A stretch of 64,000 bases of DNA from FW021-bin31 sp964647485 (GCA_964647485.1 CAZYHV010000003.1:124001-188000), one strand, 5' to 3'; shown: positions 9,408 to 18,114, counted from the stretch's first letter. Numbers and translations are program-made. The notes: generated from the letters alone by a model not told the origin.

Positions 9408-9917
9408 TTACTCTTTCAGATGAGCAATCAATTTGTCGATAGCTAACGACCCTTCATGATGATAGGTCAATTCTCCTTTTTTATTGTAGAGATAGATGCC
9501 GGGATAATATTTCTGTTGATAGAACATATTTAACCTCCGCGTAGGATCAGATCCCATAGTGATAATATCAGGATGTTTTTGAACTCCATATCCTCTATAG
9601 AAAGCATACATTTGCTTATATTCAAAAGGCGTAATCATGATGAGTTGTGTTCCCTTAAACTTGTCAATGTTTTTGATGATTTCTTTTACTTCGTGCTGGC
9701 AATGGGAACAGTCTACACTAAAGAGAAAAATCATGGTAGGAACCCCTTTTTTCAAATCTTTATTGGTAAAAGTCTTCTTCCCGACAGCAGTCATTGAGAA
9801 AGGAGGGATTTTTCCATATCTGACATATTTTGGCTGAGAAGCCTTCGATTGTGCCTGAGATAATATTGGAGGAACTATCAATCCTACAAAGAGTGCAATT
9901 AAAAATAAGCGTTTCAT
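9408..9917 (-). CDS. Exported thioredoxin-fold protein (TlpA/ResA-like)
   Basis: 169 aa if started at the ATG at 9917 (MKRLFLIALFVGLIVPPI, a clear signal peptide); the reading that starts at 9971 places 18 residues in front of the signal and is rejected. The mature part has IPPFSMTAVGKKTFTNKDLK, typical of the redoxin/AhpC-TSA start, then the active site DCSHC (CxxC) and a cis-Pro candidate in YYPGIYLY. A periplasmic thiol-disulfide role is inferred. The segment after CxxC is short compared with TlpA, so the exact partner is unknown. Confidence 0.72.
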   Translation of the reverse strand: MKRLFLIALFVGLIVPPILSQAQSKASQPKYVRYGKIPPFSMTAVGKKTFTNKDLKKGVPTMIFLFSVDCSHCQHEVKEIIKNIDKFKGTQLIMITPFEYKQMYAFYRGYGVQKHPDIITMGSDPTRRLNMFYQQKYYPGIYLYNKKGELTYHHEGSLAIDKLIAHLKE

Positions 9918-9992
9918 CGAAAAGTAATATTTATTTTTAATAAAATTAAAGTTGGGATAGACTATTTCCAAATTGCTTGATGGATAGAAAAA

Positions 9993-10292
9993 TTAAGCGG
10001 TAGCTTTTGATGTAACCTCTTTTTCTATAGGAACATCTGTTTTTTCACCTGAAGGAGCATAATCTCCTTTCCAGGAATGTCCGCAATCTTTACATTTAAA
10101 AAGTCTTCTTCTTAGTTCAACGGTTAATACGACACAAGTAAGCATTCCGGTAATCACCAAGAAACTCCATCCCCATGCAAAAAATACTAAAATTGTGCCA
10201 ATTACAGCTAAAATGGCGATAATTACAAAAAGTTTATTGGCGGTCTTATCAGAAATATCATGAGATTTGCACTCCGGACATGTTTGTAACAT
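9993..10292 (-). CDS. Small membrane protein with split zinc ribbon
   Basis: 99 aa. An N-terminal CPEC and a C-terminal CKDC flank two hydrophobic segments (LFVIIAILAVIGTILVFFAW and FLVITGMLTCVVLTVEL). The two CxxC knuckles would both face the cytoplasm if the segments form a hairpin, so they could build one zinc ribbon. The tail is polar. Function is not recognised. It has its own TACTTTTG box at 10333-10340 (minus strand) and is divergent from efp. Confidence 0.65.
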   Translation of the reverse strand: MLQTCPECKSHDISDKTANKLFVIIAILAVIGTILVFFAWGWSFLVITGMLTCVVLTVELRRRLFKCKDCGHSWKGDYAPSGEKTDVPIEKEVTSKATA

Positions 10293-10332
10293 GAGAAAAT
10301 TTTTTGTTGAAATGAGTTATTTTATACCGACA

Positions 10333-10340
10333 CAAAAGTA
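10333..10340 (-). promoter_or_regulatory. -7 box for the zinc-ribbon membrane gene
   Basis: On the minus strand this reads TACTTTTG, a full match to TAnnTTTG, 40 bases before the ATG at 10292. Confidence 0.55.
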
Positions 10341-10392
10341 AGACTTTTGTGCTAATCTTTACATTAAAAACTTACTTTTTTACCTGAAAGTC

Positions 10393-10421
10393 TTGCAATT
10401 TCACACAATGTTTTACTTTTG
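10393..10421 (+). promoter_or_regulatory. Promoter of efp
   Basis: TTG at 10393-10395 and TACTTTTG at 10414-10421 have the Bacteroidota -33/-7 spacing. The leader to the ATG at 10457 is about 30 bases. Confidence 0.6.
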
Positions 10422-10456
10422 TGGCAGAATAATCTTTTTGAATAAGAAAAAATACT

Positions 10457-11020
10457 ATGGCAAATACGTCAGATATTAGAAACGGTCTCATCCTAAAAAT
10501 GAATAATGAACTCTATCAAGTAGTGGAGTTTGGACAAAATAAAACAGCTAGAGCAGCTGCTAAAGTCAGAGCAAAGCTGAAAAGTATTGAAACCGGCAAG
10601 ACGGTTGAGCATACATGGAATTCCGGTGAAAATATACATCCCGTGAGAGTAGAAAAAAGACCTTTTCAATTTCTCTATAAAGATGATCTGGGGTTTAATT
10701 TTATGAATACTGAAACTTATGAACAGTTTGCGATGCCGGAGAGTAAAATTGATAAACCGGAATACTACAAAGAAGGGCAGGACTGTTTTATTCATATTAA
10801 TACCGAGACCGATGAACCGATGAATGTAGAACTTCCGGATAAGATAGAAGTGAAAATTACTTATACCGAACCGGGATTGAAAGGGGATACCGCAACACGT
10901 ACTTTAAAACCGGCTACAATAGAAACAGGAGCTACTGTAAAGGTTCCTTTATTTATCGATAATGATGAAGTAATCCGTATTAATACACAGACGGGAGAAT
11001 ACGTGGAACGTGTTAAATAA
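10457..11020 (+). CDS. efp: Translation elongation factor P with an arginine at the modification site
   Basis: 187 aa, three-domain EF-P, which binds between the P and E sites and relieves stalling at polyproline. SDIRNGLILKMNNELYQVVE starts the KOW-like domain; FNFMNTETYEQF, YTEPGLKGDTATRTLKPAT and INTQTGEYVERVK are conserved in domains II and III. The tip loop reads NKTARAAAKVRAKLK: the residue that is lysine 34 in PGKG-type EF-Ps is Arg32 here, aligning with the Arg32 of rhamnosylated EF-Ps (NKSGRNAA). accB and accC follow closely, a common Bacteroidota neighbourhood. Confidence 0.93.
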   Translation: MANTSDIRNGLILKMNNELYQVVEFGQNKTARAAAKVRAKLKSIETGKTVEHTWNSGENIHPVRVEKRPFQFLYKDDLGFNFMNTETYEQFAMPESKIDKPEYYKEGQDCFIHINTETDEPMNVELPDKIEVKITYTEPGLKGDTATRTLKPATIETGATVKVPLFIDNDEVIRINTQTGEYVERVK

Positions 11021-11089
11021 CCTAACGAGAGGTAAAAAAAGGAATTTTTGTAAATTCACTGCTTAAACATATCTTTTAAAAACAATATT

Positions 11090-11602
11090 ATGGAATTTAA
11101 ACAAATTCAGGAGTTGATTAAACAAATCAACAAATCTCATGTGACCGAGTTGCAAATTGAGCAAGATGATTTTAAGATAACGATTAAGAAAGGAGGAGAG
11201 AAAAAGGAAAAAGAAGCTGCTCCCCAAATTCCTTCCGTTTCAGTCGTAAATCCAGCAATGTCCTATCCGGCACAACAAGTGGCGCCTAATCCTGCTCCTC
11301 AAGCTGCTCAACCTGCAAAAGAAGCGGAAAAAACGGCTCCTAAAGAGGATAAAAAGAAAGATAATCTGCTAACAATTAAATCTCCAATGATTGGTACTTT
11401 TTATAGAAGCGCCTCGCCTGATAAACCGGCATTCGTAAATGTTGGAGATAAGGTTGCTGCGGGAGATAATGTTTGTATCATCGAAGCAATGAAATTATTT
11501 AATGAGGTAGAAAGTGAGGTGAATGGTAAAATTGTAGAAGTGTTAGTAGAAGATGCCTCTCCTGTTGAATTTGATCAGCCTTTATTCTTAGTAGAACCTT
11601 AA
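11090..11602 (+). CDS. accB: Acetyl-CoA carboxylase biotin carboxyl carrier protein
   Basis: 170 aa. The N-terminal segment (MEFKQIQELIKQINKSHVTE) is the AccB dimerisation region. A Pro/Ala-rich linker covers about residues 55-95, and the biotinyl domain follows with IKSPMIGTFYRSASPDKPAF and the biotin lysine K135 in EAMKLFNEV. It carries carboxybiotin between AccC and the carboxyltransferase in fatty-acid synthesis. The 16-base gap to accC and the shared order show an operon; accA/accD are not in the window. Confidence 0.95.
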   Translation: MEFKQIQELIKQINKSHVTELQIEQDDFKITIKKGGEKKEKEAAPQIPSVSVVNPAMSYPAQQVAPNPAPQAAQPAKEAEKTAPKEDKKKDNLLTIKSPMIGTFYRSASPDKPAFVNVGDKVAAGDNVCIIEAMKLFNEVESEVNGKIVEVLVEDASPVEFDQPLFLVEP

Positions 11603-11618
11603 CCTTTAAGAGAAAGAT

Positions 11619-12980
11619 ATGTTTAATAAGATACTAATTGCAAATCGAGGTGAAATTGCACTTCGTATCATTCGTACATGTAAAGAAATGGGAATCAAAA
11701 CGGTTGCCATTCATTCTACCGCAGATGTGGATAGTTTACATGTCAAATTTGCCGATGAGACGGTCTGTGTCGGTCCTCCTTCCGGTGCGGAATCTTATCT
11801 GAACATTCCTAATATTATGTCGGCGGTGGAAATTACAAATGCCGATGCTATTCATCCGGGGTATGGCTTTCTTTCTGAAAATGCCAAGTTTGCAGAAATA
11901 TGTGCAGAACATGAAGTCAAGTTTATTGGTCCATCTGCAGAGATGATTAGGAAGATGGGAGATAAGATTACGGCGAAAGAAACGATGATGGCAGCTAATG
12001 TACCGGTCGTCCCCGGTTCAGAAGGCTTGCTGAAGGATGTTAAACAGGCAGTTGCTCTTGCAAAAGAAGTGGGGTATCCTGTTATGTTAAAAGCTACTGC
12101 CGGTGGTGGTGGTAAAGGAATGCGGGTCGTTTGGAAAGAAGAAGAAATAGAACATCATCTGGAAGCAGCACAAAAAGAGGCAAAAACTTCCTTCGGAAAT
12201 GATGGTATTTATATGGAGAAGTTTGTAGAAGAACCTCACCATATCGAAATACAGATAGCGGGGGATCAAACAGGAAAAGCTTGTCATCTGAGTGAAAGAG
12301 ATTGTTCTGTACAACGCCGCCACCAAAAATTGGTAGAAGAGTCTCCTTCTCCCTTTATGACGGATGAATTACGAGAGAAAATGGGGAATGCCGCCATAAA
12401 GGCTGCAGAAGCTATTAAATATGAAGGCGTTGGAACCGTGGAATTCCTGGTAGATAAGAATAGAGATTTTTATTTTATGGAAATGAATACCCGGATTCAG
12501 GTAGAGCATGGAGTGACCGAAGAAGTGGTAAATTTTGATTTGGTAAAAGAACAAATCAAAATAGCTGCAGGAGAACCTATTTCGGGAGAAAATTACTATC
12601 CGACTCGTCATGCTATTGAATGTAGGATTAATGCGGAAGACCCTTATCATGATTTCAGACCTTCACCCGGAAAAATAAAAGAGCTAAATACTCCCGGGGG
12701 GCATGGTATTCGTATAGATTCTCATATTTATGCAGGATATGCAATCCCTCCTTATTATGACTCTTTATTGTCTAAATTAATAGCTGTAGCACCCACCCGG
12801 GCAGAAGCTATTGAAAAGATGAAACGTGCATTGGACGAATATTTTATCGGAGGAACAAAAACCACTATCCCTTTTCATAAGCAAGTGATGAAGGATGAGC
12901 GTTTTAGAAGTGGTCAGTTTACTACCAAATTCATTGAAGGTTTTGAATTGAAACCTGAGAAAGAACTAGATGAAAAATAG
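11619..12980 (+). CDS. accC: Acetyl-CoA carboxylase biotin carboxylase subunit
   Basis: 453 aa, usual for AccC. ATP-dependent carboxylation of biotin on AccB. Starts MFNKILIANRGEIALRIIRT; carries IHPGYGFLSENA, the ATP-grasp loop KATAGGGGKGMRVV, the HIEIQIAGDQ segment, ERDCSVQRRHQKLVEESPSP and MEMNTRIQVEHGVTE, the catalytic Glu/Asn/Arg region. C-terminal RPSPGKIKELNTPGG closes the biotin carboxylase C domain. It ends an operon with accB and is followed by a strong hairpin terminator. Confidence 0.97.
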   Translation: MFNKILIANRGEIALRIIRTCKEMGIKTVAIHSTADVDSLHVKFADETVCVGPPSGAESYLNIPNIMSAVEITNADAIHPGYGFLSENAKFAEICAEHEVKFIGPSAEMIRKMGDKITAKETMMAANVPVVPGSEGLLKDVKQAVALAKEVGYPVMLKATAGGGGKGMRVVWKEEEIEHHLEAAQKEAKTSFGNDGIYMEKFVEEPHHIEIQIAGDQTGKACHLSERDCSVQRRHQKLVEESPSPFMTDELREKMGNAAIKAAEAIKYEGVGTVEFLVDKNRDFYFMEMNTRIQVEHGVTEEVVNFDLVKEQIKIAAGEPISGENYYPTRHAIECRINAEDPYHDFRPSPGKIKELNTPGGHGIRIDSHIYAGYAIPPYYDSLLSKLIAVAPTRAEAIEKMKRALDEYFIGGTKTTIPFHKQVMKDERFRSGQFTTKFIEGFELKPEKELDEK

Positions 12981-13001
12981 CATTTTAAGGTATTTTTAGA
13001 A

Positions 13002-13036
13002 AAAGCTTCTCTGCATCCAGAGGAGCTTTTCTTTTA
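13002..13036 (+). terminator. Rho-independent terminator after accC
   Basis: AAAAGCTTCTCTG (13002-13014) pairs with CAGAGGAGCTTTT (13019-13031) around a CATC loop, with one G-U pair, followed by CTTTTAT. It may also serve the convergent methyltransferase gene at 13048. Confidence 0.85.
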
Positions 13037-13047
13037 TCAAGGATATT

Positions 13048-13764
13048 TTATATTCCTAAAAGGAATACTGCCGGTCGCTTGTGCAAAGCAGGTTTGTCGT
13101 TTTTCCAGTCACTGATTGGTCTCGTTACAATGTATTCTGTTGGTGCAGTAATATCTACTGCAATACATAATTTGAATTGGGAAGGAAGGTGGGAAATGAT
13201 ATCTTCGAATAGTTTTTCATTTCGATATGGGGCTTCCATGAAAATTTGTGTTTCCTTAAATTTTTGTACTCTTTTTACCAGCTCCTTTAAGGCTTTGACT
13301 CGTTGACCTGCCTTTCGGGGTAAGTAGCCGCTAAATCGGAAACTTTGACCATTGAATCCGGAAGCGCTTAATGCCATTAACATGGCATTAGGACCTACAA
13401 GAGGGACAACAGTAACGCCTATTTGATGCGCTGCTTCTACTAAAACATTTCCCGGATCTGCTATACAGGGATAACCCGCTTCGCTGACTATTCCTACACT
13501 CTCTCCGCTTGATAACCATTTCCTTAATAAAGAAATGTCAGGTTGGTGATGTCGGTCGATTAAGCTGAATTGTCGATCATCTATAGTTATTGCTTTATCT
13601 AGTTTTTTAAAAAATCTTCGCGTCGTTCTTTCATTTTCTACAAAAAAATAATGAAGGTCTTGAATAGTTTGTAAAACGGAAGAGGGAAGTGAGTCCTGAG
13701 CATGCGGACTTAATAAAGAAGGAATGAGATATAAAGATCCCTGTCCATTTTTATTTTTGGGCAT
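13048..13764 (-). CDS. Tetrapyrrole-methylase-fold SAM methyltransferase (RsmI-like)
   Basis: 238 aa. The fold is indicated by GSLYLIPSLL at the start, GESVGIVSEAGYPCIADPGN (the RsmI-like SAM/active-site loop), VVPLVGPNAMLMALSASGFN and FSGYLPRKAGQR. RsmI 2'-O-methylates C1402 of 16S rRNA, but this protein is the shorter Bacteroidota branch, and its substrate is not certain. Its start codon lies 14 bases inside the end of the LptF/G-like gene, so the two are translationally coupled. Confidence 0.82.
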   Translation of the reverse strand: MPKNKNGQGSLYLIPSLLSPHAQDSLPSSVLQTIQDLHYFFVENERTTRRFFKKLDKAITIDDRQFSLIDRHHQPDISLLRKWLSSGESVGIVSEAGYPCIADPGNVLVEAAHQIGVTVVPLVGPNAMLMALSASGFNGQSFRFSGYLPRKAGQRVKALKELVKRVQKFKETQIFMEAPYRNEKLFEDIISHLPSQFKLCIAVDITAPTEYIVTRPISDWKNDKPALHKRPAVFLLGI

Positions 13765-15178
13765 GATAAAGCTTTTTTATCTTTTTAAAGAACCGATAAT
13801 AAAATTCTTTATTAAACATTTGAGAATCATTGAGTGCTTTATAAACTAGAAAAGCAGCGATTGGCAATAATAGTGCCGTTGCCATCCACATCCCTGCAAA
13901 TGGGGTTAATACGTAGTTCTCAGACAACTGTTCTCCTATTGTGGAAGTGACATAAAAGATCACAAAAAAAGCAACGGCAAACACCAATGGTGTTCCCAAT
14001 CCTCCCTTTCGAATAATAGATCCTAAAGGAGCACCAATAAGGAACAATACGAGGCAGGCAAAGGAAAGAGTGAACTTACGTTGCCATTCTATTTTGTGTT
14101 TAATGATATTTTTTTCTCTGTCATCATAAGAAGCTAGCGTAAGATCAATTTTATTCAGGGTCTGTTTTACTTTAGATTGAACATTTTGGTAAGCATATTC
14201 CCGATGATTTTTAGGGATAAGGCTGTCAAAAGAGGTGACTTTTGTTGGAGGTAAATTTTTAAGTATCCATCCGGAATCTTGCTTTTTCCATCGTTCAAAT
14301 GGATATCTGGAAATCAGATCTGCATGTATCTTTTGAACATCATTACCGGTCAGTTGATCAATGGAGTCAATACTTTTCGAAAGCTGAAATACGTTTTGCA
14401 TCTGGTAATTGCTCTTGAAAAGCTTTACGGGAGTTCTGGAAAGCTGAAAAGTGCTGAGATCCAAAACTTGTTTGAAATCCTTAAATTTGGTTTTCATAAT
14501 TTCCTTTTTTCCCATTAATCGCCTTCCTCTTTCTTCATATTCATAACCATTATGCAGGTAAATATTAACAAAACGCTTGTTTTCAGCGGTTTGCATTTTT
14601 CCATTCTTTGCCATAATAAGTTTATGATTATTCGGATTCCTTTTATCATAAATCATGACATCATGAATGGTTTCCCCATCCGGATCTTTACTCTTTACCT
14701 TAATGGACATTCCGTTTATTTCATTAAAGAAAATACCGGGTTGTATGTTGAATCCATGTTTTAAGTTAACAATATCATAAAGTAGTGATTTGGCTTGAAG
14801 ATTGGCTGCCGGAATCGCATAATTCGCAAAAAAGAAGGCTCCGGTAGTAAAAAAGAGACAAACTATAATAAGTGGACGCATAAACCGCATCAAGGAGATT
14901 CCAGCAGATTTTAGGGCTACCAACTCAAAGTTTTCCCCCATATTTCCGAAAGCCATAATAGACGATAATAAAATGGCTAAAGGTAAAGCAAGAGGAACCA
15001 TGGTAGCACTCATATAAAAGATGAGTTTCCCTACCGTAAAAGAATCCAATCCTTTCCCTACCAAATCGTCAATATATTTCCATAAGAATTGCATGACCAA
15101 AACAAATAAGGTCACGAAAAAAATAATGACGAAAGGTCCTAAAAAGGTCTTGATAATAAGTTTATCGAGCTTTTTCAC
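13751..15178 (-). CDS. LptF/LptG (YjgP/YjgQ) family permease
   Basis: 475 aa. It begins MKKLDKLIIKTFLGPFVIIF and has three N-terminal membrane segments, a long periplasmic region (about residues 110-360, with GFNIQPGIFFNEINGMSIKV) and three C-terminal segments (SFACLVLFLIGAPLGSIIRK). This is the LptF/G layout, the membrane part of the ABC complex that extracts lipopolysaccharide towards the Lpt bridge. Bacteroidota copies are long and F and G are hard to separate by eye. The second permease and LptB are not in the window. Confidence 0.87.
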   Translation of the reverse strand: MKKLDKLIIKTFLGPFVIIFFVTLFVLVMQFLWKYIDDLVGKGLDSFTVGKLIFYMSATMVPLALPLAILLSSIMAFGNMGENFELVALKSAGISLMRFMRPLIIVCLFFTTGAFFFANYAIPAANLQAKSLLYDIVNLKHGFNIQPGIFFNEINGMSIKVKSKDPDGETIHDVMIYDKRNPNNHKLIMAKNGKMQTAENKRFVNIYLHNGYEYEERGRRLMGKKEIMKTKFKDFKQVLDLSTFQLSRTPVKLFKSNYQMQNVFQLSKSIDSIDQLTGNDVQKIHADLISRYPFERWKKQDSGWILKNLPPTKVTSFDSLIPKNHREYAYQNVQSKVKQTLNKIDLTLASYDDREKNIIKHKIEWQRKFTLSFACLVLFLIGAPLGSIIRKGGLGTPLVFAVAFFVIFYVTSTIGEQLSENYVLTPFAGMWMATALLLPIAAFLVYKALNDSQMFNKEFYYRFFKKIKKLYHAQK

Positions 15179-15266
15179 GTGGCAAATTTAATAAATACAA
15201 TGAGATACCAACACTGTTTAACGTTTTCTCTTGAATAATTTGTGGGAAGGATGCAAATATTGCCTT

Positions 15267-15274
15267 TATATTTG
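15267..15274 (+). promoter_or_regulatory. -7 box for the gene at 15296
   Basis: TATATTTG matches TAnnTTTG and lies 21 bases before the ATG. It probably drives the 15296/16055 pair. Confidence 0.5.
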
Positions 15275-15295
15275 CATAAATAGAACTGATATTTA

Positions 15296-16051
15296 ATGGG
15301 GGAAAAACAACAAACGACTGAGAAATATCTTCAGCATTATTTTAAGAGCACGAGTGTGAGAAGGATTCATTCTCCTTTTGTTTATCGATTTTATTTGGAA
15401 GTCTTGAAGGATGAAAAGAAAGTGAGTCTTTTGTATTCGATTGAATTACAAAAAAAATTTTTGAAGGAGTGGAGAAAAAAGAAGTCCTCTCTTCTTTTAA
15501 AAGATAAAAGAAGGTATGAAAAGCAGGATTTCGTTTTTCAATCCGGATCGGAACGTTTATTTTCGAGACTTATCAAATTTTTTGAAATTTCGTCTTTTTT
15601 TGAAGTAGGAACCATGTTTATTCCTTTTGCTCCACTTTGGATCAAGGAAAAACCGGATTTTATGACGCAAGAAAAAGAAGAAGATGTGGACGAAATGAAG
15701 TTGAATGAGAAAGGACAGGAGGTTTTTTCTTTGAAAAAAATATTTAAAATTAAAAAGAAATATGTGTTAGAATCTATTCTCGATTTACCGAAAGGTACAA
15801 ATATGATCTATATAGAGGAAGGCTCAAAGGAAAGGGAGATGATGTCGGTTTTTGATCGACTTCAACACCAAGTAGATAATGATTCAGTTCTCATATTTGG
15901 TGGTATACACCATACTTTAACTATGGAGAAAATATGGGGGCGGGTTCAAGAAGCAGCTATGGTAACCTTGACCATAGATATCTTCTATTATGGAATAGTC
16001 TTTTTTAAGAAAGAGATAAAAGAAAAACAGCATTTTAAATTGAGATATTAA
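15296..16051 (+). CDS. Degenerate class I methyltransferase-like protein
   Basis: 251 aa. The start (YLQHYFKSTSVRRIHSPFVY) and end (VTLTIDIFYYGIVFFKKEIK, then HFKLRY) resemble a Bacteroidota family annotated as class I SAM-dependent methyltransferase or O-methyltransferase-like, whose members also begin with HSPFVY and end with a DLFFVGLVFF-type strand. In this copy the glycine-rich SAM loop is poor: EISSFFEVGTMFIPFAPLWI stands where E/DxGxGxG would be. Many lysines. Catalytic activity is doubtful; the role is unknown. It is 3 bases from the TPR lipoprotein gene, so both are likely one transcript. Confidence 0.6.
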   Translation: MGEKQQTTEKYLQHYFKSTSVRRIHSPFVYRFYLEVLKDEKKVSLLYSIELQKKFLKEWRKKKSSLLLKDKRRYEKQDFVFQSGSERLFSRLIKFFEISSFFEVGTMFIPFAPLWIKEKPDFMTQEKEEDVDEMKLNEKGQEVFSLKKIFKIKKKYVLESILDLPKGTNMIYIEEGSKEREMMSVFDRLQHQVDNDSVLIFGGIHHTLTMEKIWGRVQEAAMVTLTIDIFYYGIVFFKKEIKEKQHFKLRY

Positions 16052-16054
16052 TCT

Positions 16055-17110
16055 ATGGAAGGAAGGTGGTCTCATAAAAAAGGGAGGTTGACAATATCTT
16101 GTCTTTTTTTTATAGTGATGGCGGTAGTGATCAATTTATCTGCTTGCCATTCAGGAGAAAAGAAGAAAGAAGGAAAGAAAGATACAGTAGAAACATTACC
16201 TTTTCCCAAAATGCCGGATTCTTTGCATACTACTAATGATAGTGCAAAATGGTTTTTGGAAGTCGGGAAGCAACTCATACAAACGGAGGATTACAAGAAT
16301 GCGGAGAAAAGCCTCAAAAAGGCGATTCATTTAAAGCCATTGGCATCTGAATATTATTCAGCAATGGGACAATTGTATCTGGAAGAGACTTTCAGAGATT
16401 CTGCCTATAAATATTTTTCCATTGCTTTACACCTGAATGCCGAAAATAAATCGGCTCGTTTACAAATAGCTTTTATCTTATGGTTGAAAGACAAGTATAA
16501 GGAGGCTCTTTTACAAACAGATACTTTGTTACATCAGGATGCCAAACAGCCTGGTGCTTTAGGAATACGTTCTCAAATCTATGAAGCCTTAGGGGATACG
16601 GATAAGGCCTTCAAAGAGATGGAAAAGGCTGCAAAAATGGCTCCCAAAAATTATAGCGTAGTAATGAGAATGGGGGACCTGTTATTAAAAAAGAATTCTG
16701 AAAAAGCGCTGTCTTTTTACCTAAAGGCATCAAAATTAGATTCCACCGCTGCAGAACCTTATTATTGTATGGGAATGATCTATGAAGAGAGGGAACAAGA
16801 GAAAAAAGCAGTAAAGTCCTTTAATCAATCTATTATCCTGGATGCTCATTTTATTCCTGCTTACATGCATTTGGGAAAATTATATGAAAAAGAAAAGAAT
16901 TGGGAGAAAGCCGGGGAAATATATACCTTAGCTATAAGAATGGCTCCTACAAATAGTGAAGCGTACTTTAAAAAAGGACAGATGGAAGAGAAAAAGAGTC
17001 ATATAGAAGCAGCCATTTCTGAATATAAACAAGCCTTAGTCTTTGATGATAAAAATAAAAAAGCCGAAAAAGCATTAGAAAGATTAAATCGTAAAAAAGA
17101 GGAAGAGTAA
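16055..17110 (+). CDS. TPR-repeat lipoprotein
   Basis: 351 aa. A basic N-terminus and hydrophobic stretch (LTISCLFFIVMAVVINLSAC) end in the lipobox LSAC. From about residue 70 to the end are consecutive 34-residue tetratricopeptide repeats (for example EDYKNAEKSLKKAIHLKPLA, DTDKAFKEMEKAAKMAPKNY, KNWEKAGEIYTLAIRMAPTN). Such lipoproteins act as scaffolds at the cell envelope; the partner is unknown. It directly follows the methyltransferase-like gene (3-base gap) and precedes rpe by 60 bases. Confidence 0.8.
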   Translation: MEGRWSHKKGRLTISCLFFIVMAVVINLSACHSGEKKKEGKKDTVETLPFPKMPDSLHTTNDSAKWFLEVGKQLIQTEDYKNAEKSLKKAIHLKPLASEYYSAMGQLYLEETFRDSAYKYFSIALHLNAENKSARLQIAFILWLKDKYKEALLQTDTLLHQDAKQPGALGIRSQIYEALGDTDKAFKEMEKAAKMAPKNYSVVMRMGDLLLKKNSEKALSFYLKASKLDSTAAEPYYCMGMIYEEREQEKKAVKSFNQSIILDAHFIPAYMHLGKLYEKEKNWEKAGEIYTLAIRMAPTNSEAYFKKGQMEEKKSHIEAAISEYKQALVFDDKNKKAEKALERLNRKKEEE

Positions 17111-17170
17111 TATCACTTTCCTTGTTAATCTTCATTATAAAAAGTAATTTACCTATACAAACAACTTCTT

Positions 17171-17839
17171 ATGATCCCTAAAGAAATATATATCGCTCCG
17201 TCCTTATTAGCCTCTGATTTTTTAAATGTTGGCAAAGAAGTAGAAATGGTAAATAATAGTGAGGCAGAATGGTTGCATTTGGATGTAATGGATGGTCGCT
17301 TTGTTCCGAATATCAGTTTTGGTCTTCCGGTGATCGATGCAGTAAAAAAAGTATGTAAGAAAAAGATGGATGTTCACTTGATGATAAAAGAGCCTGAAAA
17401 ATATGCAGAAGCTTTTAAGGTCGCGGGTGCGGATCATCTGACTGTTCATCTTGAAGCTTGTCCTAATCTACATCGTAATTTACAACAGATAAAAAATCTG
17501 GGAATGAAAGCGGGGATCGCCGTCAATCCCCATACTCCGATTTCGGCTCTAGAGGATATCATTCATGAAGCAGATTTAGTAAATTTAATGAGTGTTAATC
17601 CGGGTTTTGGAGGCCAATCTTTTATTCCGTACACGGTGGTAAAGATCAAGAAATTAAGAGCAATGATTGATCGAAAGCAATTAAAGACCCTTATAGAGAT
17701 CGATGGAGGAGTGAATAAAGACAATGCAGCAGAAATCCTTGAGGCAGGGGCCAATGTTCTTGTTGCCGGCAGCGAAGTGTTTAAAGCGGAAAAACCGCTG
17801 ACCATCATAAGTCAATTAAAACATGCGTTGGATGGATAG
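17171..17839 (+). CDS. rpe: Ribulose-phosphate 3-epimerase
   Basis: 222 aa TIM barrel, full length. It interconverts ribulose-5-P and xylulose-5-P in the pentose phosphate pathway. Motifs: APSLLASDF (active-site Ser), WLHLDVMDGRFVPNISFG with the metal-binding His and catalytic Asp, MDVHLMIKEPEKY with the second metal His, LMSVNPGFGGQSFIP (phosphate loop) and EIDGGVNKDNA with the second catalytic Asp. Confidence 0.96.
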   Translation: MIPKEIYIAPSLLASDFLNVGKEVEMVNNSEAEWLHLDVMDGRFVPNISFGLPVIDAVKKVCKKKMDVHLMIKEPEKYAEAFKVAGADHLTVHLEACPNLHRNLQQIKNLGMKAGIAVNPHTPISALEDIIHEADLVNLMSVNPGFGGQSFIPYTVVKIKKLRAMIDRKQLKTLIEIDGGVNKDNAAEILEAGANVLVAGSEVFKAEKPLTIISQLKHALDG

Positions 17840-17849
17840 CTTTTTCTAT

Positions 17850-17886
17850 AAAAAAACTTAACCCATATCGGAGGTTAAAGGGTTAA
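17850..17886 (-). terminator. Terminator downstream of tRNA-Glu (minus strand)
   Basis: TTAACCC at 17858-17864 and GGGTTAA at 17880-17886 form a stem. On the minus strand it is followed by GTTTTTTT (17850-17857), so it terminates the tRNA transcript. There is no T-run on the plus strand, so it is a poor terminator for rpe. Confidence 0.65.
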
Positions 17887-17970
17887 ATTATTCAACATGT
17901 TCTTCAAGTAGCGGGAGGTACAGAGAGCAAATACCTATAGAAAGTTATTAGAATCTATAAGTTATAAAAG

Positions 17971-18043
17971 TAGCGGTAACGGGGATCGAACCCGTGTTTG
18001 AGCCGTGAGAGGGCCCCGTCCTAGGCCACTAGACGATACCGCC
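17971..18043 (-). tRNA. tRNA-Glu (anticodon CUC)
   Basis: The minus strand from 18043 folds as a 73-nt cloverleaf. The acceptor arms are GGCGGTA and TACCGCT (first pair G-U). The D arm is GTCTAGTGGCCTAGGAC and the T arm ACGGGTTCGATCCCCGT. The anticodon stem GGGCC/GGCTC encloses loop CTCTCAC, giving anticodon CUC for GAG codons. CCA is not encoded. The D-arm and T-arm sequences are those of bacterial tRNA-Glu. It has its own promoter (18056-18063) and terminator. Confidence 0.93.
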
Positions 18044-18055
18044 AGATGATGGCTG

Positions 18056-18063
18056 CAAAGGTA
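18056..18063 (-). promoter_or_regulatory. -7 box of tRNA-Glu
   Basis: The minus strand reads TACCTTTG (then C), 12 bases before the tRNA 5' end. It is back to back with the MATE-pump promoter. Confidence 0.65.
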
Positions 18064-18106
18064 AATAATTTTACGCTTTTAAACTACTTTCCTTTAAAAA
18101 CTATCC

Positions 18107-18114
18107 TACCTTTG
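18107..18114 (+). promoter_or_regulatory. -7 box of the MATE gene
   Basis: TACCTTTG followed by CA, a full match to the consensus, 26 bases before the ATG at 18141. Confidence 0.6.
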
